The notes: generated by a model from the letters alone, not told the origin. DNA of 50,775 bases from Candidatus Binatia bacterium (GCA_028278325.1 JANQEO010000334.1:1-50775), one strand, 5' to 3'; numbered from the stretch's first letter, positions 33,774 to 42,895 are shown. Program-made: numbers and translations.

Positions 33774-33800
33774 AAAAAGGCAGGCCGACTCGACCTGCCG
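33774..33800 (-). terminator. Intrinsic terminator downstream of tRNA-Asn
   Basis: On the minus strand GGCAGG and CCTGCC form a stem around a nine-base loop, followed immediately by a run of five T (33774-33778). It lies about 33 bp after the tRNA 3' end, where the tRNA transcript would end. It is inside the proposed right end of the element, so either the element carries it or the element boundary must be reconsidered. Confidence 0.65.
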
Positions 33801-33829
33801 AAATCCCACAACTTTTCCCTACCCAATAG

Positions 33830-33851
33830 AATTGGCTCCCCGGGTAGGACT
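33830..33851 (-). repeat. att-like repeat, right copy within tRNA-Asn
   Basis: The same 22 bases as 1424-1445 except for one position. On the minus strand they comprise the CCA end, the 3' acceptor strand and most of the T-stem 3' side of tRNA-Asn, plus three bases beyond. The intact tRNA on this side means integration kept the gene functional, as is normal for tRNA-targeting elements. Confidence 0.7.
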
Positions 33852-33907
33852 CGAACCTACAACCCTGCGGTTAACAGCCGCATGCTCTACCATTGAGCTA
33901 CCGAGGA
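33833..33907 (-). tRNA. tRNA-Asn (anticodon GTT)
   Basis: 75 bases with encoded CCA. The acceptor stem TCCTCGG pairs with CCGGGGA (one G-T pair). D-arm AGCTCAATGGTAGAGC, anticodon loop CTGTTAA with GTT, and T-arm GTAGG-TTCGAGT-CCTAC are all standard. A near-consensus promoter precedes it and an intrinsic terminator follows. Its 3' end is the right copy of the 22-bp repeat that bounds the integrative element. Confidence 0.96.
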
Positions 33908-33981
33908 GCCTATTCGAATGTCGGGGCCTAGCCCTGCCCACACCGATTCGGCACGAGCCCGGGGGGCTTGAGCGGATCGGG

Positions 33982-34010
33982 AATATAGGCCGCAGCCCCC
34001 TTTTCGTCAA
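33982..34010 (-). promoter_or_regulatory. Sigma-70-type promoter of tRNA-Asn
   Basis: On the minus strand TTGACG (34010-34005) and TATATT (33987-33982) are separated by exactly 17 bases, which contain a G-run but otherwise fit a strong housekeeping promoter. Transcription would start near 33975, about 68 bases before the mature tRNA. No other gene lies between. Confidence 0.75.
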
Positions 34011-34031
34011 GGATTCCGGCGTTCCGGCCCC

Positions 34032-35501
34032 CTAGGCCGCCCTCCGCATGGGCTGCCGCTTCCGGTAGGTCAGCGAACGCCACAGCCACTCCGCCGGACC
34101 GTAGCGGAACCGGGCCAGCCACCAGGGGCTCCAGGCGAGTTGGACGAGCCAGATGGCCACCGTCACGCCCAGGAGCGACGCGCGGTCGAGTTCGCCCCAG
34201 AGCCCGAAGCCGTAGCCGTAGAAGATCGTCACGCAGATGATCGTCTGGGTCAGGTAGTTGGTGAAGGCCATGCGGCCGGCCGCCGCGAGCTTGGCCTGGA
34301 GCCACTTGAGCCAGCCCAGCTTCACCGCCAGCACGATGAGTGCGATGTGGCCCAGGGCCACGGATGCGCCAGCCAGCTCGCCGACCGACATGCTGCCCTG
34401 CATGAGCAGGATCATGTCGTCGAAGTTGGCGTCCAGGTAGTTCATGGACGCCCAGGCGATCGGTAGCCCCACGCCGTAGCAGATAGCCAGCATGACCGCA
34501 TAGAAACGGGTCGAGCGCTGGGCCTGGAAGACGCCGGTCTTGAACAGCGCCATGCCGAGCATCATGTACGCCCCGATGCTCCAGTTGGCGAAGAGCGGGT
34601 ACAGGAAGAGGTGGAGCACGACGAGCTCGCCGGCGTTGCGCTCGAGGATGCCTCCGTAGCCCCCCTGCATGGTCTCCTGGATCTCCGCGAACTGCTCGGC
34701 GTCGGGATTCCAGGAGTGGGAGTTCTCGTTCCAGATCTCGATGAACTGCTCCTGCTGTGCCGTGGGCTCCTCCCCGGCGGCGATGGCCTCCTGGCCTTCG
34801 AGGGCACCGTCGCGCACGTACTTCATGCCCTCGCCCAGGCCGTACATGCCGAGCTTGGGCAGGATCACGCAGATCACCGCCAGGATGATCAGGGTCCGCA
34901 CCTTGAAGCGCCGGAAGCGGTACAGGATGAGGCCGACGACGGCGTAAGGCAGGAGGATGTCACCGTTCCACAGCAGGTAGCCGTGGAGCAGTCCGATCAG
35001 CCACAGCCAGAACTGGCGCGAGAACCAGCGCCGCCCCGACTTGCCGCCCCGGGCCTCCACCCGCATGGTGAACAGGACGATGCCCGCGCCGAAGAGCATG
35101 CTGAAGATGGGCATGGTCTTCGTGTAGGCCAGCATGTAGACGATGACGTAGGCCACCCGGTCGAGGCCCTGGTCGAGGCCCAGGAATTTCGGGTTCAGGG
35201 ACGCCGGGAAGGGCAAGGCGAAGGTCCACATGTTCACCAGCAGGATGCCGAGGATCGCCACGCCGCGCAGCACGTCCAGGCTGCGGATGCGGTCGGCTTC
35301 CACCACCGGCACGTCCGGCGGCGGCGAGGCCGGTTCGGCCTCCTCCTCCTCGACCGCCACGATCTCCACGTCCACGTCCGGATCCACATTCGAACCCTCG
35401 TCCGGGTCCATGTCCGGATCCGGTTCCGCATCCGGTTCGAGATCCCGATCAGGGGTCGTCTCGTCCGCCGTCTCCTCGGGTCGCTTCTCCTCTTGATCCA
35501 T
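34032..35501 (-). CDS. DUF418 (YeiB-like) membrane protein with acidic N-terminal extension
   Basis: 489 aa. Residues 1-68 are strongly acidic and proline-rich (DRDLEPDAEPDPDMDPDEGS) and probably disordered. The rest is a multi-TM protein that begins with RIRSLDVLRGVAILGILLVN, the standard start of DUF418/DUF1624-type proteins, and includes FSMLFGAGIVLFTMR and MAFTNYLTQTIICVTIFYGY near the end. Such proteins resemble membrane acyltransferases, but the role is not established. The gene starts 24 bp after the stop of the outer membrane protein gene and is probably co-transcribed with it. Confidence 0.85.
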   Translation of the reverse strand: MDQEEKRPEETADETTPDRDLEPDAEPDPDMDPDEGSNVDPDVDVEIVAVEEEEAEPASPPPDVPVVEADRIRSLDVLRGVAILGILLVNMWTFALPFPASLNPKFLGLDQGLDRVAYVIVYMLAYTKTMPIFSMLFGAGIVLFTMRVEARGGKSGRRWFSRQFWLWLIGLLHGYLLWNGDILLPYAVVGLILYRFRRFKVRTLIILAVICVILPKLGMYGLGEGMKYVRDGALEGQEAIAAGEEPTAQQEQFIEIWNENSHSWNPDAEQFAEIQETMQGGYGGILERNAGELVVLHLFLYPLFANWSIGAYMMLGMALFKTGVFQAQRSTRFYAVMLAICYGVGLPIAWASMNYLDANFDDMILLMQGSMSVGELAGASVALGHIALIVLAVKLGWLKWLQAKLAAAGRMAFTNYLTQTIICVTIFYGYGFGLWGELDRASLLGVTVAIWLVQLAWSPWWLARFRYGPAEWLWRSLTYRKRQPMRRAA

Positions 35502-35525
35502 GCCGTCCCCCCGCGCTGAACTGGT

Positions 35526-37865
35526 CTACTTCTCGAACGCGACCAGGAAGCGCCAGCCGCGGTCCTCGCTACCTTCTCCCACCGGACGCGCCGCGTAAAG
35601 ACGCAGATTGGGATGGTCCCACACGAACGGCAGGTCGAAGCGCTTGCCGAGGCCGAAGCCCACGTCGAAACGGTCGCCGGTCCGGCCCTCTACGGGCCAG
35701 GGGCCGTCCACGTTGCGGGTGCGGCCCCAGTCGGCGAAGAGCAGGGGCTGCAGGCGCCAGTCCTTCACCACGGGCACGCGCAGGGCCTTCAGCGGATCGA
35801 CTCCCAGGCGCAGGTCGAACGAGGCCCAGGTGCCGGCGTCGCCCGTCAGCTCGCCGGCCGGGTAGCCTCGCAGGGTGCCGTAGTCGCCCAGGTAGGAACG
35901 CCACTGGCGCGGAGCCTGGACGTCGGTCTCCCGGTGACGCGCCCGCACCAGCCACTGGTTGCCCAGGCCGTCGAGGATGTCGACGGTGCCGCCGGCGTGG
36001 ACCTCCCGGAATTCGCTCTCGCCCAGGCCGGCGGCGGCCAGATCCGGGCCCTCGGCCCGGTGCCAGATCACGCCGCCGGTGAGGGTGAGCGGGCCGCCCG
36101 CCCAGGCGGCGGACGCCATGGCGTGGCGGTCGTCCAGGTGCATGGCGGCGAGGTTGCCGCCGGGCCGGAGGCGGCGGCCCAGGGCGTTCCAGGAAGTCGT
36201 CTGGTCGAGGGCCCGCTCCTCGGCGTAGCCGGCGCCGCCGCTCAGCTCGAGGCCCAGGCCCGGACGCCAGGCCAGCACGGCCGCGCCGCCCCGGCTCTCG
36301 AAGTAGCTATTGGGATCACCGCCCCAGATGAGCGACGAGAAGGTGCGCGTGTGCTGCCGGCCGTCGCCGCCGAAGAGGCGGGCCCGCTTCCAGGCGCCGC
36401 CCCGCAGCTCGAGGACGGCCCGGTCCGCCCCCCCGCCCGGCCGTTCCAGCGCCGCGCCGCGCAGGAGCGGCGCCTCGAAGGCGAGGATGGCCTCGGGCCG
36501 CTTGTTGCCGAAGGCGTAGCCCAGGGTGAGGTCCGCCCGCGGCCGCACCGGCCCCCGCTGCCAGAGCGAGGCGCTCACCCGCGCCATGCCCCCCTGGACG
36601 CGGTTGAACGCCGGCATGCCCAGCGGACTGAGGCTCGCTCCCCAGGGGCTCGCGTCCTCCATCTCCTCCAGCACCGCGCTGCCCACCTGCGTGAGGGTGT
36701 CGATCTGGGCCTCGCTCAACTCCACCGGAGTGAGCGCCGGGGTGAGGTCGTCGCGCCACACCTGTGACATCTCGCTCCAGTAGGCGGACAACGAATCGTC
36801 CGAGGCGTCGGGGCTGAGCCAGAACTCGTCGGGGTCCAGGTTGCCGAAGCGGTCGGCCTCGGGGACGGGCATGTCCGTGGAGACGGGCTCGCCGTTGATG
36901 ACGATGTCCCGCAGCTGGGTCCGGATCTCCACCACCTGGGGCAGTTCGAGCAGGGGCAGCTTGCGGAGCTCGATCTCGCCGTGGAAGTCGGTGGTGAACC
37001 AGTACCCTCCGTGGCGCTCGCGGATGGCCCGGAACTTGGGGATCCCCTTGAGGAAGAGGGGGAAGGGCACCGTCTCGGTCATCTCGGCGTCCAGGCGGCG
37101 GATGACCCAGTGGGAGTAGTCGACCCACGCCGTGCCCGACGGCAGGGCCTCGAAGCGGCTCTTGGGCCGGAAGCCGATGCGGTAGATCAGGCTGTTGCCC
37201 ACCAGCTTGCGGCTCTCGACGGTGTAGCGGTAGCGGTGGCCCGAATCGCGGGAGAAGGGCATGGCCATGTCCAGGGAGCGCTCCACGTCGCCGAAATCCC
37301 GCTCCTGCTCCGTGTCGACCTCCTCCTCGACGACCTCGCCGTCCTCCACCGTGCGCGTCCGCTCCCAGAGCTGCACCGACTGGCGACCGCCCTCACGGTC
37401 GAAGCTCACGCGCTCGGCCACCTCCGTCACCTTGTAGCTGTGGCCCATGCGCGAGCGGACCTCGCGCTCGACGACCGTGGTCAGGCTGGTGAACTCCACG
37501 TCGCGCATGGCGGCCGCCTCCCGCTCGATCTGGCGGGCGACGGCGTCGATGATCTCGTCGATGTCCACGGCGTCGGCCACCACGAGCATGGTGTCGATGG
37601 CGCCGGGATCGAAGGTGAAGGTGTCCTCGAAGGCGAGGATCACGCCGCCGCCCTCCATGAGCACGCTGTCGGGGTGGGCGCCGGCCAGGGCCTCCCAGTC
37701 CACGTCGGCGTTGAGGACGGGGATCGTATCGGCCTCCGTGGCAACGGGTTCCGGCTGGGCGCCAGCGGTCGCCACGGCAAGACCGACGAGAAGAAGCGCA
37801 CCGAGAACGGCCGCGACGAGGCGCACCGGTGCGGGTCGGGAGAGGGGCGAGTGGTTGGGCATCAT
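35526..37865 (-). CDS. Outer membrane protein with C-terminal Omp85/D15-like barrel
   Basis: 779 aa from the ATG at 37863-37865, which is preceded by AGGGGGAT. The open frame runs further upstream, but that part lies in a MITE-like element. The signal peptide (LVAAVLGALLLVGLAVATAGA) ends near residue 35. Residues about 100-340 contain a LolA-like beta fold (YRIGFRPKSRFEALPSG, VWVDYSHWVIRRLDAEMT-like stretch). The C-terminal about 300 aa is an outer membrane barrel with the surface-antigen signature YGTLRGYPAGELTGDAG and ends FLVAFEK with a terminal aromatic pattern. It probably sits in the outer membrane, with a soluble periplasmic part. The substrate is unknown. Confidence 0.75.
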   Translation of the reverse strand: MMPNHSPLSRPAPVRLVAAVLGALLLVGLAVATAGAQPEPVATEADTIPVLNADVDWEALAGAHPDSVLMEGGGVILAFEDTFTFDPGAIDTMLVVADAVDIDEIIDAVARQIEREAAAMRDVEFTSLTTVVEREVRSRMGHSYKVTEVAERVSFDREGGRQSVQLWERTRTVEDGEVVEEEVDTEQERDFGDVERSLDMAMPFSRDSGHRYRYTVESRKLVGNSLIYRIGFRPKSRFEALPSGTAWVDYSHWVIRRLDAEMTETVPFPLFLKGIPKFRAIRERHGGYWFTTDFHGEIELRKLPLLELPQVVEIRTQLRDIVINGEPVSTDMPVPEADRFGNLDPDEFWLSPDASDDSLSAYWSEMSQVWRDDLTPALTPVELSEAQIDTLTQVGSAVLEEMEDASPWGASLSPLGMPAFNRVQGGMARVSASLWQRGPVRPRADLTLGYAFGNKRPEAILAFEAPLLRGAALERPGGGADRAVLELRGGAWKRARLFGGDGRQHTRTFSSLIWGGDPNSYFESRGGAAVLAWRPGLGLELSGGAGYAEERALDQTTSWNALGRRLRPGGNLAAMHLDDRHAMASAAWAGGPLTLTGGVIWHRAEGPDLAAAGLGESEFREVHAGGTVDILDGLGNQWLVRARHRETDVQAPRQWRSYLGDYGTLRGYPAGELTGDAGTWASFDLRLGVDPLKALRVPVVKDWRLQPLLFADWGRTRNVDGPWPVEGRTGDRFDVGFGLGKRFDLPFVWDHPNLRLYAARPVGEGSEDRGWRFLVAFEK

Positions 37866-37878
37866 GGGTATCCCCCTG

Positions 37879-38168
37879 CTAGCAGGCTGTTGAAGAACTG
37901 GATCTGGTCGCGTTCGGCACGCCGCGCGGCTGTCCGCCAGGCGCGACGACGACGCGATGTCGATGTGCATCGGGGAAGAGGAGCAACGCCGCGGCCGGCC
38001 GCGCGCCACCCGAACCCGCAGATCCGGATGGGCAGGCGGCACTTGCGTCGCATCTCTTCGTCACTCGTCGTCGACGATGCTGCGGCATCGCTCTCCTCCT
38101 CGAATTCCTCGATCTGCTCGCAAGTGCCAGCCTGCGCGACCGAGCCCACTTCTTCAACAGCCTGCTAG
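37879..38168. mobile_element. MITE-like element with 19-bp perfect inverted repeats
   Basis: CTAGCAGGCTGTTGAAGAA (37879-37897) recurs inverted at 38150-38168. The similarity of the ends extends imperfectly for another dozen bases (TGG and TCGGTCGCG on both sides). The 290-bp interior encodes nothing convincing. The termini look like those of insertion sequences whose ends read GGCTGTTGAA, and CTAG at both edges could be a four-base target duplication. The element lies directly before the ribosome binding site of the outer membrane protein gene, so it has replaced or displaced that gene's promoter region. Confidence 0.7.
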
Positions 38169-38175
38169 GGTTGAC

Positions 38176-38219
38176 GGATGTCCCCCGCGCCGGTGGTAGC
38201 CCCGGCGCGGAGGGCATCC
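38176..38219. other. Very stable GC hairpin next to the MITE-like element
   Basis: GGATG, CCC and CCGCGCCGG pair with CCGGCGCGG, GGG and CATCC around a six-base loop, with one unpaired base on each side. There is no U-run. The rest of the gap up to the histidine kinase start (38220-38658) shows no gene or further structure I can support. The hairpin may belong to the leader of the kinase gene or be a remnant of another repeat. Confidence 0.5.
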
Positions 38220-38658
38220 GCTGGACCTGGCGTTTCCGCCCATGGCCGCGGTGGCGGACGGCCTCCGGCACCCCGCAGGGGTGGATCTCGGGTGCGGGCC
38301 GCCGCCGGATCGCTGGCCTGCGCCGAACCGCGGACGCGTCGTCCCGATGCGCCCGGTCCGATCCGCCGGCTGGCGGACGTTGCGTCCTCCTCAGCAAGAA
38401 CGGTTCCCCGGAGAGACCGGTTACCGCGACGCTACCACACCGGCGGAGGAGATCCGGCCTTCCGGCTCCCGGGCGTCGCCGGCCATGGACGCCCGCCGCC
38501 GGTCCGGAGCCGTGCGGCGACCGCTCCCGATCGCCGAAACTCCTCTCTTTTCGGGAATTTCCGTATTCAAGTCGCAGCGTCCCGGGCCGATCTAGAACCA
38601 CGACACCAGCAATGCGCAGCCATCGCGCCCTCACGGGCTCAGCAACCGAGAGGTCATC

Positions 38659-41600
38659 GTGCTCAATCGCCCCCATGCCGGCCGGTATTACCTGGCGTTG
38701 TCGGTTCTCGTCATCGTGGTGACGTTCACACCCCTGGTCCTCGCCCAGCTGGGCGTGGGCTTCGGTTCCGCCGCCGAAGAGGGCGCGGGCGCCCATTTCG
38801 CGGGCTGGAACACCCGTGACGCCATGATCCGCTTCGACGTGAACGCCCTCTCGATGGTCTTCTTCGTCCTGGCGCTCACGGCGCTCTACCGGCGCTTCGC
38901 CCCGGACCGGACCGTGTGCGTCCTCGGCCTCTCCCTGGCCATGGCGGGACTGGCCGGCTCGGTGCAGATCGTCCCGGCCATCGCCGACGTCGCCGGCACG
39001 CCCGGACATCAGGTGGCCACCCTGTGGACCACCGACCTGAGCCGCCTGTGCACCGCCGTCCTGCTGGCCATCGGCTCCGGCGCGGTGCTCGTGTGCGGGC
39101 GGGCGGGCCGCATCTGCACGGTGTCGACGGTGGCCCTGAGCCTGCCCCTGATGGCGGGGACCTGGTTCGCCATGGTCACCCTCGACCCGGCCCTGCTGGC
39201 GCGGGTGAGCGGCATCGGCGCCTGGGTGACGCCCGGCCTCTACCTCCTGACCTTCGGCATGCTCATCCCCGTGGCGCGGCGCCATCACACCCCGCAGCTG
39301 GTGCGCGGCCTCGGCATCGGTTTCGTGCCGCTCCTGGCGGGCCAGCTCACCCTGAACCTGGGCACGCAGACGGTCCTCGACGACGGTTTCCACATCGCCG
39401 TCCTGCTCAAGTGGTTCGGGCTGCTCCTGCCGGCCGGCGGCCTCATGGTCGACTTCGTGAAGGCCTACCAGGACAACGCTCTCGCCGGCGAGAAGCGCTT
39501 CCTGCGCGCCGTGGTCGACGCCATCCCCCACTTCGTCTTCTCCCGCGACACCGAGGGACGCTACACCCTCGTGAACCAGGCGGTGGCGCGCTTCTTCGGC
39601 CGCCCCGTGGAGGAGATCGAGGGCGCTCTGCTGAGCGAGGTCCACGAGGACACCGACCAGTGCTACGCCTGGCTGGACGAGGACCGCGAGACCCTGCGGC
39701 GCGGCGGCGAGTGGTCCTTCCCCGAGGAGATCACGCCGGCGGACGCGGGAGATCCCATCACCGTCCACAGCATCAAGAAGCCCCTGCTCGCCGACGACGA
39801 GGGCACGAGCCAGGTGCTGGGCGTCTCCATCGACGTCACCGACCGCCTGCGGGCCGAGGTGGCCCTGGCCGAACGTCTCGAGCTGGAGCGCGCCTCGGCC
39901 GCCATCCTCACGACCTTCGTGCAGTGCACCAACGACGACCTCGAGGCCCGCATGGACGAGGTCCTCGCCCAGGTGGCCTCCCTCACCGACGCCACCCGTT
40001 GCTACATCATCTCCTTCGGCGAGGGCGACGAGCCCGCGCGCTGCCTCTACCAGTGGACGTCCGAGGCGGTCGCCGACCACCTGCGCCCGCCGGCCAGCGT
40101 GCCCCAGAGCGACCTGGACTGGATGCGGCGCTGGTTCTCCATGTCGGCGCCCATCGCCCTGGGCAATGTGGACGAGCTGCCGCCCGGTGCCGCCACCTTC
40201 CGGCGCGGCTGGCGCTTCGCCCCGGTGGACGCCTTCCTGGCCGTGCCCGTCTCGCATCGCGGCCAGACCTTCGGCTTCATCGGCGTCGACGCCGGCGAGA
40301 AGCGCACCTGGCGCCACGAGGACATCTCCATCCTGCGCAACGTGGGCGACCTCTTCATCACCGTGTGGGACAAGCTCCGCACCGAGCTCTCCCTGGTGGA
40401 CGCCGTCGATGAGGCCCGGGCCAGCAACCGCGCCAAGAGCGAGTTCCTGGCCAACATGAGCCATGAGATCCGCACGCCGCTGAACTGCATCACGGGCATC
40501 GCCGACCTGCTCTCCGACCTGGAGCCCACGCCCCAGCAGGAGCAGTACCTGGACATGATCCGGCAGTCCGGCGCCTCCCTGCTGACCATCCTCAACGACG
40601 TGCTCGACATCTCGAAGATCGAGGCGGGGCGGCTCAGCCTGGACCCGCAGCCGACCGGGGTGCGCAGCGTCATCGAGGAGGTCGTCAGCCTCATCGCCTT
40701 CACGGCCCAGGCCCAGGGGCTGGAGGTCATCTGCCGCCTCGCGCCGGGCGTGCCCGTGCGCGGCGTGCTCGACGCCGGCCGCCTGCGCCAGGTCCTGACC
40801 AACCTCCTGAACAACGCCGTCAAGTTCACGCGCGACGGCCACGTCTACCTGGACGTGGAGCCTGTGGCCGAGGACGAGGGCGCGGTGACCCTGAAGTTCA
40901 GGGTCAGCGACACCGGCATCGGCATCTCGTCCGAGCAGCTGGCGTCGATCTTCGAGAAGTTCACCCAGGTCGAGACCGGTTCGACCCGGAGTTTCGGCGG
41001 CACCGGCCTCGGACTGGCCATCAGCCAGCACCTGGTGCAGCTCATGGGCGGAGAGATCTCCGTCACGAGCGAGTTGGGCGAGGGCTCGGTTTTCAGCTTC
41101 GCCGTGCCCGTGCTCGAGGCCGAGGTGCCGCCGCTTCCCGCCCAGGACGAGGGCGCGGAGAACCTGCTCATCGTCGCCGCCTCGGAACTGGCGGGCGAGG
41201 TGCTCTCGGAGCAGGCCCGCCAGCTCGGCTACCGGGCCACCCTGGCCACGTGGTGCCCCGACGCCCTGAGCAAGCTCTCGGCGAAGCCCGCCGTGGGCGA
41301 GGCGCACTGGTCGGCCGTGCTGCTCGACCAGGCGCTGGCCGAGGAGGACATGCACGTCATCATCGACTACTGCAACGCCCTGGCGCCCTGGCGCCGGCCG
41401 CGCGTGGTCGTCATGACGGATCTGGCCACGCGTCCCTGGGACGTGGGCGTCAGCCCGGACTGCTTCCTGGCCAAGCCCGTGCGCCTGGCGCACCTGTCCG
41501 AGGCCCTCGATTCCGACATCTCCCTCGGCTTCCTCCAGGAGGAGAACGCGGAGGTCCCCGAGGCCCCCGCCGCCGGCGCGCGCATCCTCTTGGCGGAGGA

Positions 41601-41964
41601 CAACCCCTTCAACCAGAGGGTCGCCGTCGGCATGCTGGAGATGCTGGGCTGCGAGGTGGAGGTGGCCGCCAACGGCGTGGAGGCCGTGGCGCGGGCGTCC
41701 GAAGAGGAGTTCGACCTCGTCTTCATGGATTGCCAGATGCCCGAGATGGACGGTTACGAGGCCACCCGCACCATCCGCGGCCTGGAGGGCGGACGCGGAC
41801 GCGTGCCCATCGTGGCCATGACCGCCAACGTGCTCAGCGGCGACCGCGAGGCCTGCTACGCCGCCGGCATGGACGACTTCCTGAGCAAGCCCATCACCAA
41901 GGGCACGCTCACGGACATGCTGGTGCGCGTGGGGCTGGTCAAGACCCCGGCCCTGACGCGGTAG
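38659..41964 (+). CDS. Hybrid sensor histidine kinase with PAS, GAF and two receiver domains
   Basis: 1101 aa, GTG start with GAGAGG upstream. Residues 1-270 form a multi-TM sensor region (seven to eight helices). Then come a PAS domain (about 280-400, FLRAVVDAIPHFVFSRDTEG), a GAF domain (about 415-580, VLAQVASLTDATRCYIISFG), a HisKA domain with phosphoacceptor His602 (NMSHEIRTPLN) and a HATPase domain (DTGIGISSEQL, FGGTGLGLAI). A divergent receiver lacks the usual N-terminal acidic pair but keeps Asp890 (VLLDQAL) and a KP motif. The final receiver (about 975-1095) is complete with Asp1024 (VFMDCQMPEMDG). There is no output domain, so the phosphate probably passes to another protein. It is flanked by convergent genes and stands alone. 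Confidence 0.93.
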   Translation: MLNRPHAGRYYLALSVLVIVVTFTPLVLAQLGVGFGSAAEEGAGAHFAGWNTRDAMIRFDVNALSMVFFVLALTALYRRFAPDRTVCVLGLSLAMAGLAGSVQIVPAIADVAGTPGHQVATLWTTDLSRLCTAVLLAIGSGAVLVCGRAGRICTVSTVALSLPLMAGTWFAMVTLDPALLARVSGIGAWVTPGLYLLTFGMLIPVARRHHTPQLVRGLGIGFVPLLAGQLTLNLGTQTVLDDGFHIAVLLKWFGLLLPAGGLMVDFVKAYQDNALAGEKRFLRAVVDAIPHFVFSRDTEGRYTLVNQAVARFFGRPVEEIEGALLSEVHEDTDQCYAWLDEDRETLRRGGEWSFPEEITPADAGDPITVHSIKKPLLADDEGTSQVLGVSIDVTDRLRAEVALAERLELERASAAILTTFVQCTNDDLEARMDEVLAQVASLTDATRCYIISFGEGDEPARCLYQWTSEAVADHLRPPASVPQSDLDWMRRWFSMSAPIALGNVDELPPGAATFRRGWRFAPVDAFLAVPVSHRGQTFGFIGVDAGEKRTWRHEDISILRNVGDLFITVWDKLRTELSLVDAVDEARASNRAKSEFLANMSHEIRTPLNCITGIADLLSDLEPTPQQEQYLDMIRQSGASLLTILNDVLDISKIEAGRLSLDPQPTGVRSVIEEVVSLIAFTAQAQGLEVICRLAPGVPVRGVLDAGRLRQVLTNLLNNAVKFTRDGHVYLDVEPVAEDEGAVTLKFRVSDTGIGISSEQLASIFEKFTQVETGSTRSFGGTGLGLAISQHLVQLMGGEISVTSELGEGSVFSFAVPVLEAEVPPLPAQDEGAENLLIVAASELAGEVLSEQARQLGYRATLATWCPDALSKLSAKPAVGEAHWSAVLLDQALAEEDMHVIIDYCNALAPWRRPRVVVMTDLATRPWDVGVSPDCFLAKPVRLAHLSEALDSDISLGFLQEENAEVPEAPAAGARILLAEDNPFNQRVAVGMLEMLGCEVEVAANGVEAVARASEEEFDLVFMDCQMPEMDGYEATRTIRGLEGGRGRVPIVAMTANVLSGDREACYAAGMDDFLSKPITKGTLTDMLVRVGLVKTPALTR

Positions 41965-41965
41965 A

Positions 41966-41989
41966 CTGGACGGCCAAAAGCCCGTCCAG
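41966..41989. terminator. Hairpin between convergent kinase and PHP genes
   Basis: CTGGACGG (41966-41973) pairs perfectly with CCGTCCAG (41982-41989) around an eight-base loop, starting right after the kinase stop. No U-run follows, so it may act as a bidirectional or Rho-assisted stop between the converging genes. Confidence 0.5.
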
Positions 41990-42022
41990 ATACAACACTC
42001 CGGTCGAACCGAGGGAAACGGC

Positions 42023-42895
42023 TCAGGGCTCGGGCATGGTGCCCGTGGTCAGGTAGCGCCGCAGCTCGGCGCTGCTCAGGGTGTTGAGGATGCTGCTGCA
42101 GTAGAGGCCGGCGTCCTGGGCCAGCTCCGCGCCGTGCCGGAAGTCGACCAGGCGCGCCGCCCGGTGCGCGTCGGGGCTGATCACCATGGCCACGCCCAGT
42201 TCCTGGGCCCGTTTGCAGCAGGACCAGTCCAGTTCCGCGCAGCACGGATTCGCGTTGATCTCCACCGCCGTGCCCCCGGCCGCCGCCGCCTGGAGGACAC
42301 GCTCCATGTCGAGCATGCCGTTGCTGCGCCGCAGCATGAAATCCCCCACCGGCTTGCCGAGGATGGTGACCCGCGGATTCGAGGCCACGGCGACGATCTG
42401 GTCGGTCAGCGGATCCTCGTCGCCGCCGACGGTGTCGGGCACCGAGGCGATCACGTAGTCGAAGAAGTCGAGGGCTGCGTCGTCGAGCAGGAGCGCGCCG
42501 TCGTGGTCGGCGTCCACCTCCACGCCCTGGAGCAGGTCCACCTCGGGATAGCGTCGACGCAGGTCCTCGATCTCGTCGCGCTGGGAACGGGCCTTGTCGA
42601 GGGTGATGCCGTCGCGGTGGACGGCCGAGCGGAAGTGGTCGCTCACCCCCAGGTACTCCAGACCGATCTCGCGCGCCGTGACCACCATCGACTCGAGGGT
42701 GTGGGCGCCGTCGCAGTAGCGGCTGTGGCTGTGGAGGATGCCCTTCACGTCGCAGGGCCGGACGAGATCGTAGGGCGCGGCGTGGTTCAAATCGGTCACC
42801 TGGTCGAGGGTGTGGCGGCCGCGGCAGTCGTCGTCGGATGACGATGTCTCATGATCCTCATGGGGATGTTCTTCCTGGGGGTGTTGTTCGAACAT
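42023..42895 (-). CDS. PHP-domain protein similar to the C-terminal domain of PolX
   Basis: About 290 aa from the ATG at 42893-42895. The N-terminus is histidine- and acid-rich (EQHPQEEHPHEDHE). The PHP fold follows with metal-binding motifs HSHSRYCDGAHTLE, GVSDHFRS, LLQGVEVDAD and ISPDAHRA. The order and wording are like the PHP part of bacterial family X DNA polymerases, but no polymerase domain is present. It probably acts as a metal-dependent phosphoesterase or histidinol-phosphatase-like enzyme. The long open frame upstream of 42895 has an unnatural arginine-rich composition and was not used. Confidence 0.82.
   Translation of the reverse strand: MFEQHPQEEHPHEDHETSSSDDDCRGRHTLDQVTDLNHAAPYDLVRPCDVKGILHSHSRYCDGAHTLESMVVTAREIGLEYLGVSDHFRSAVHRDGITLDKARSQRDEIEDLRRRYPEVDLLQGVEVDADHDGALLLDDAALDFFDYVIASVPDTVGGDEDPLTDQIVAVASNPRVTILGKPVGDFMLRRSNGMLDMERVLQAAAAGGTAVEINANPCCAELDWSCCKRAQELGVAMVISPDAHRAARLVDFRHGAELAQDAGLYCSSILNTLSSAELRRYLTTGTMPEP

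Noticed and set aside
34611..35519. A 302-aa plus-strand open frame over the DUF418 gene
   Set aside because: Antisense to a well-supported membrane protein. The composition (H, R, E and Q-rich) is that of a shadow frame.
38916..40412. A 498-aa plus-strand open frame in another frame of the kinase gene
   Set aside because: Arginine, proline and histidine-rich translation without motifs. The kinase frame explains the sequence.
37879..41493. A 1204-aa open frame antisense to the histidine kinase
   Set aside because: It is a by-product of high GC codon use: the translation is low-complexity H/Q/R/A-rich, and the opposite strand encodes a clear hybrid kinase.
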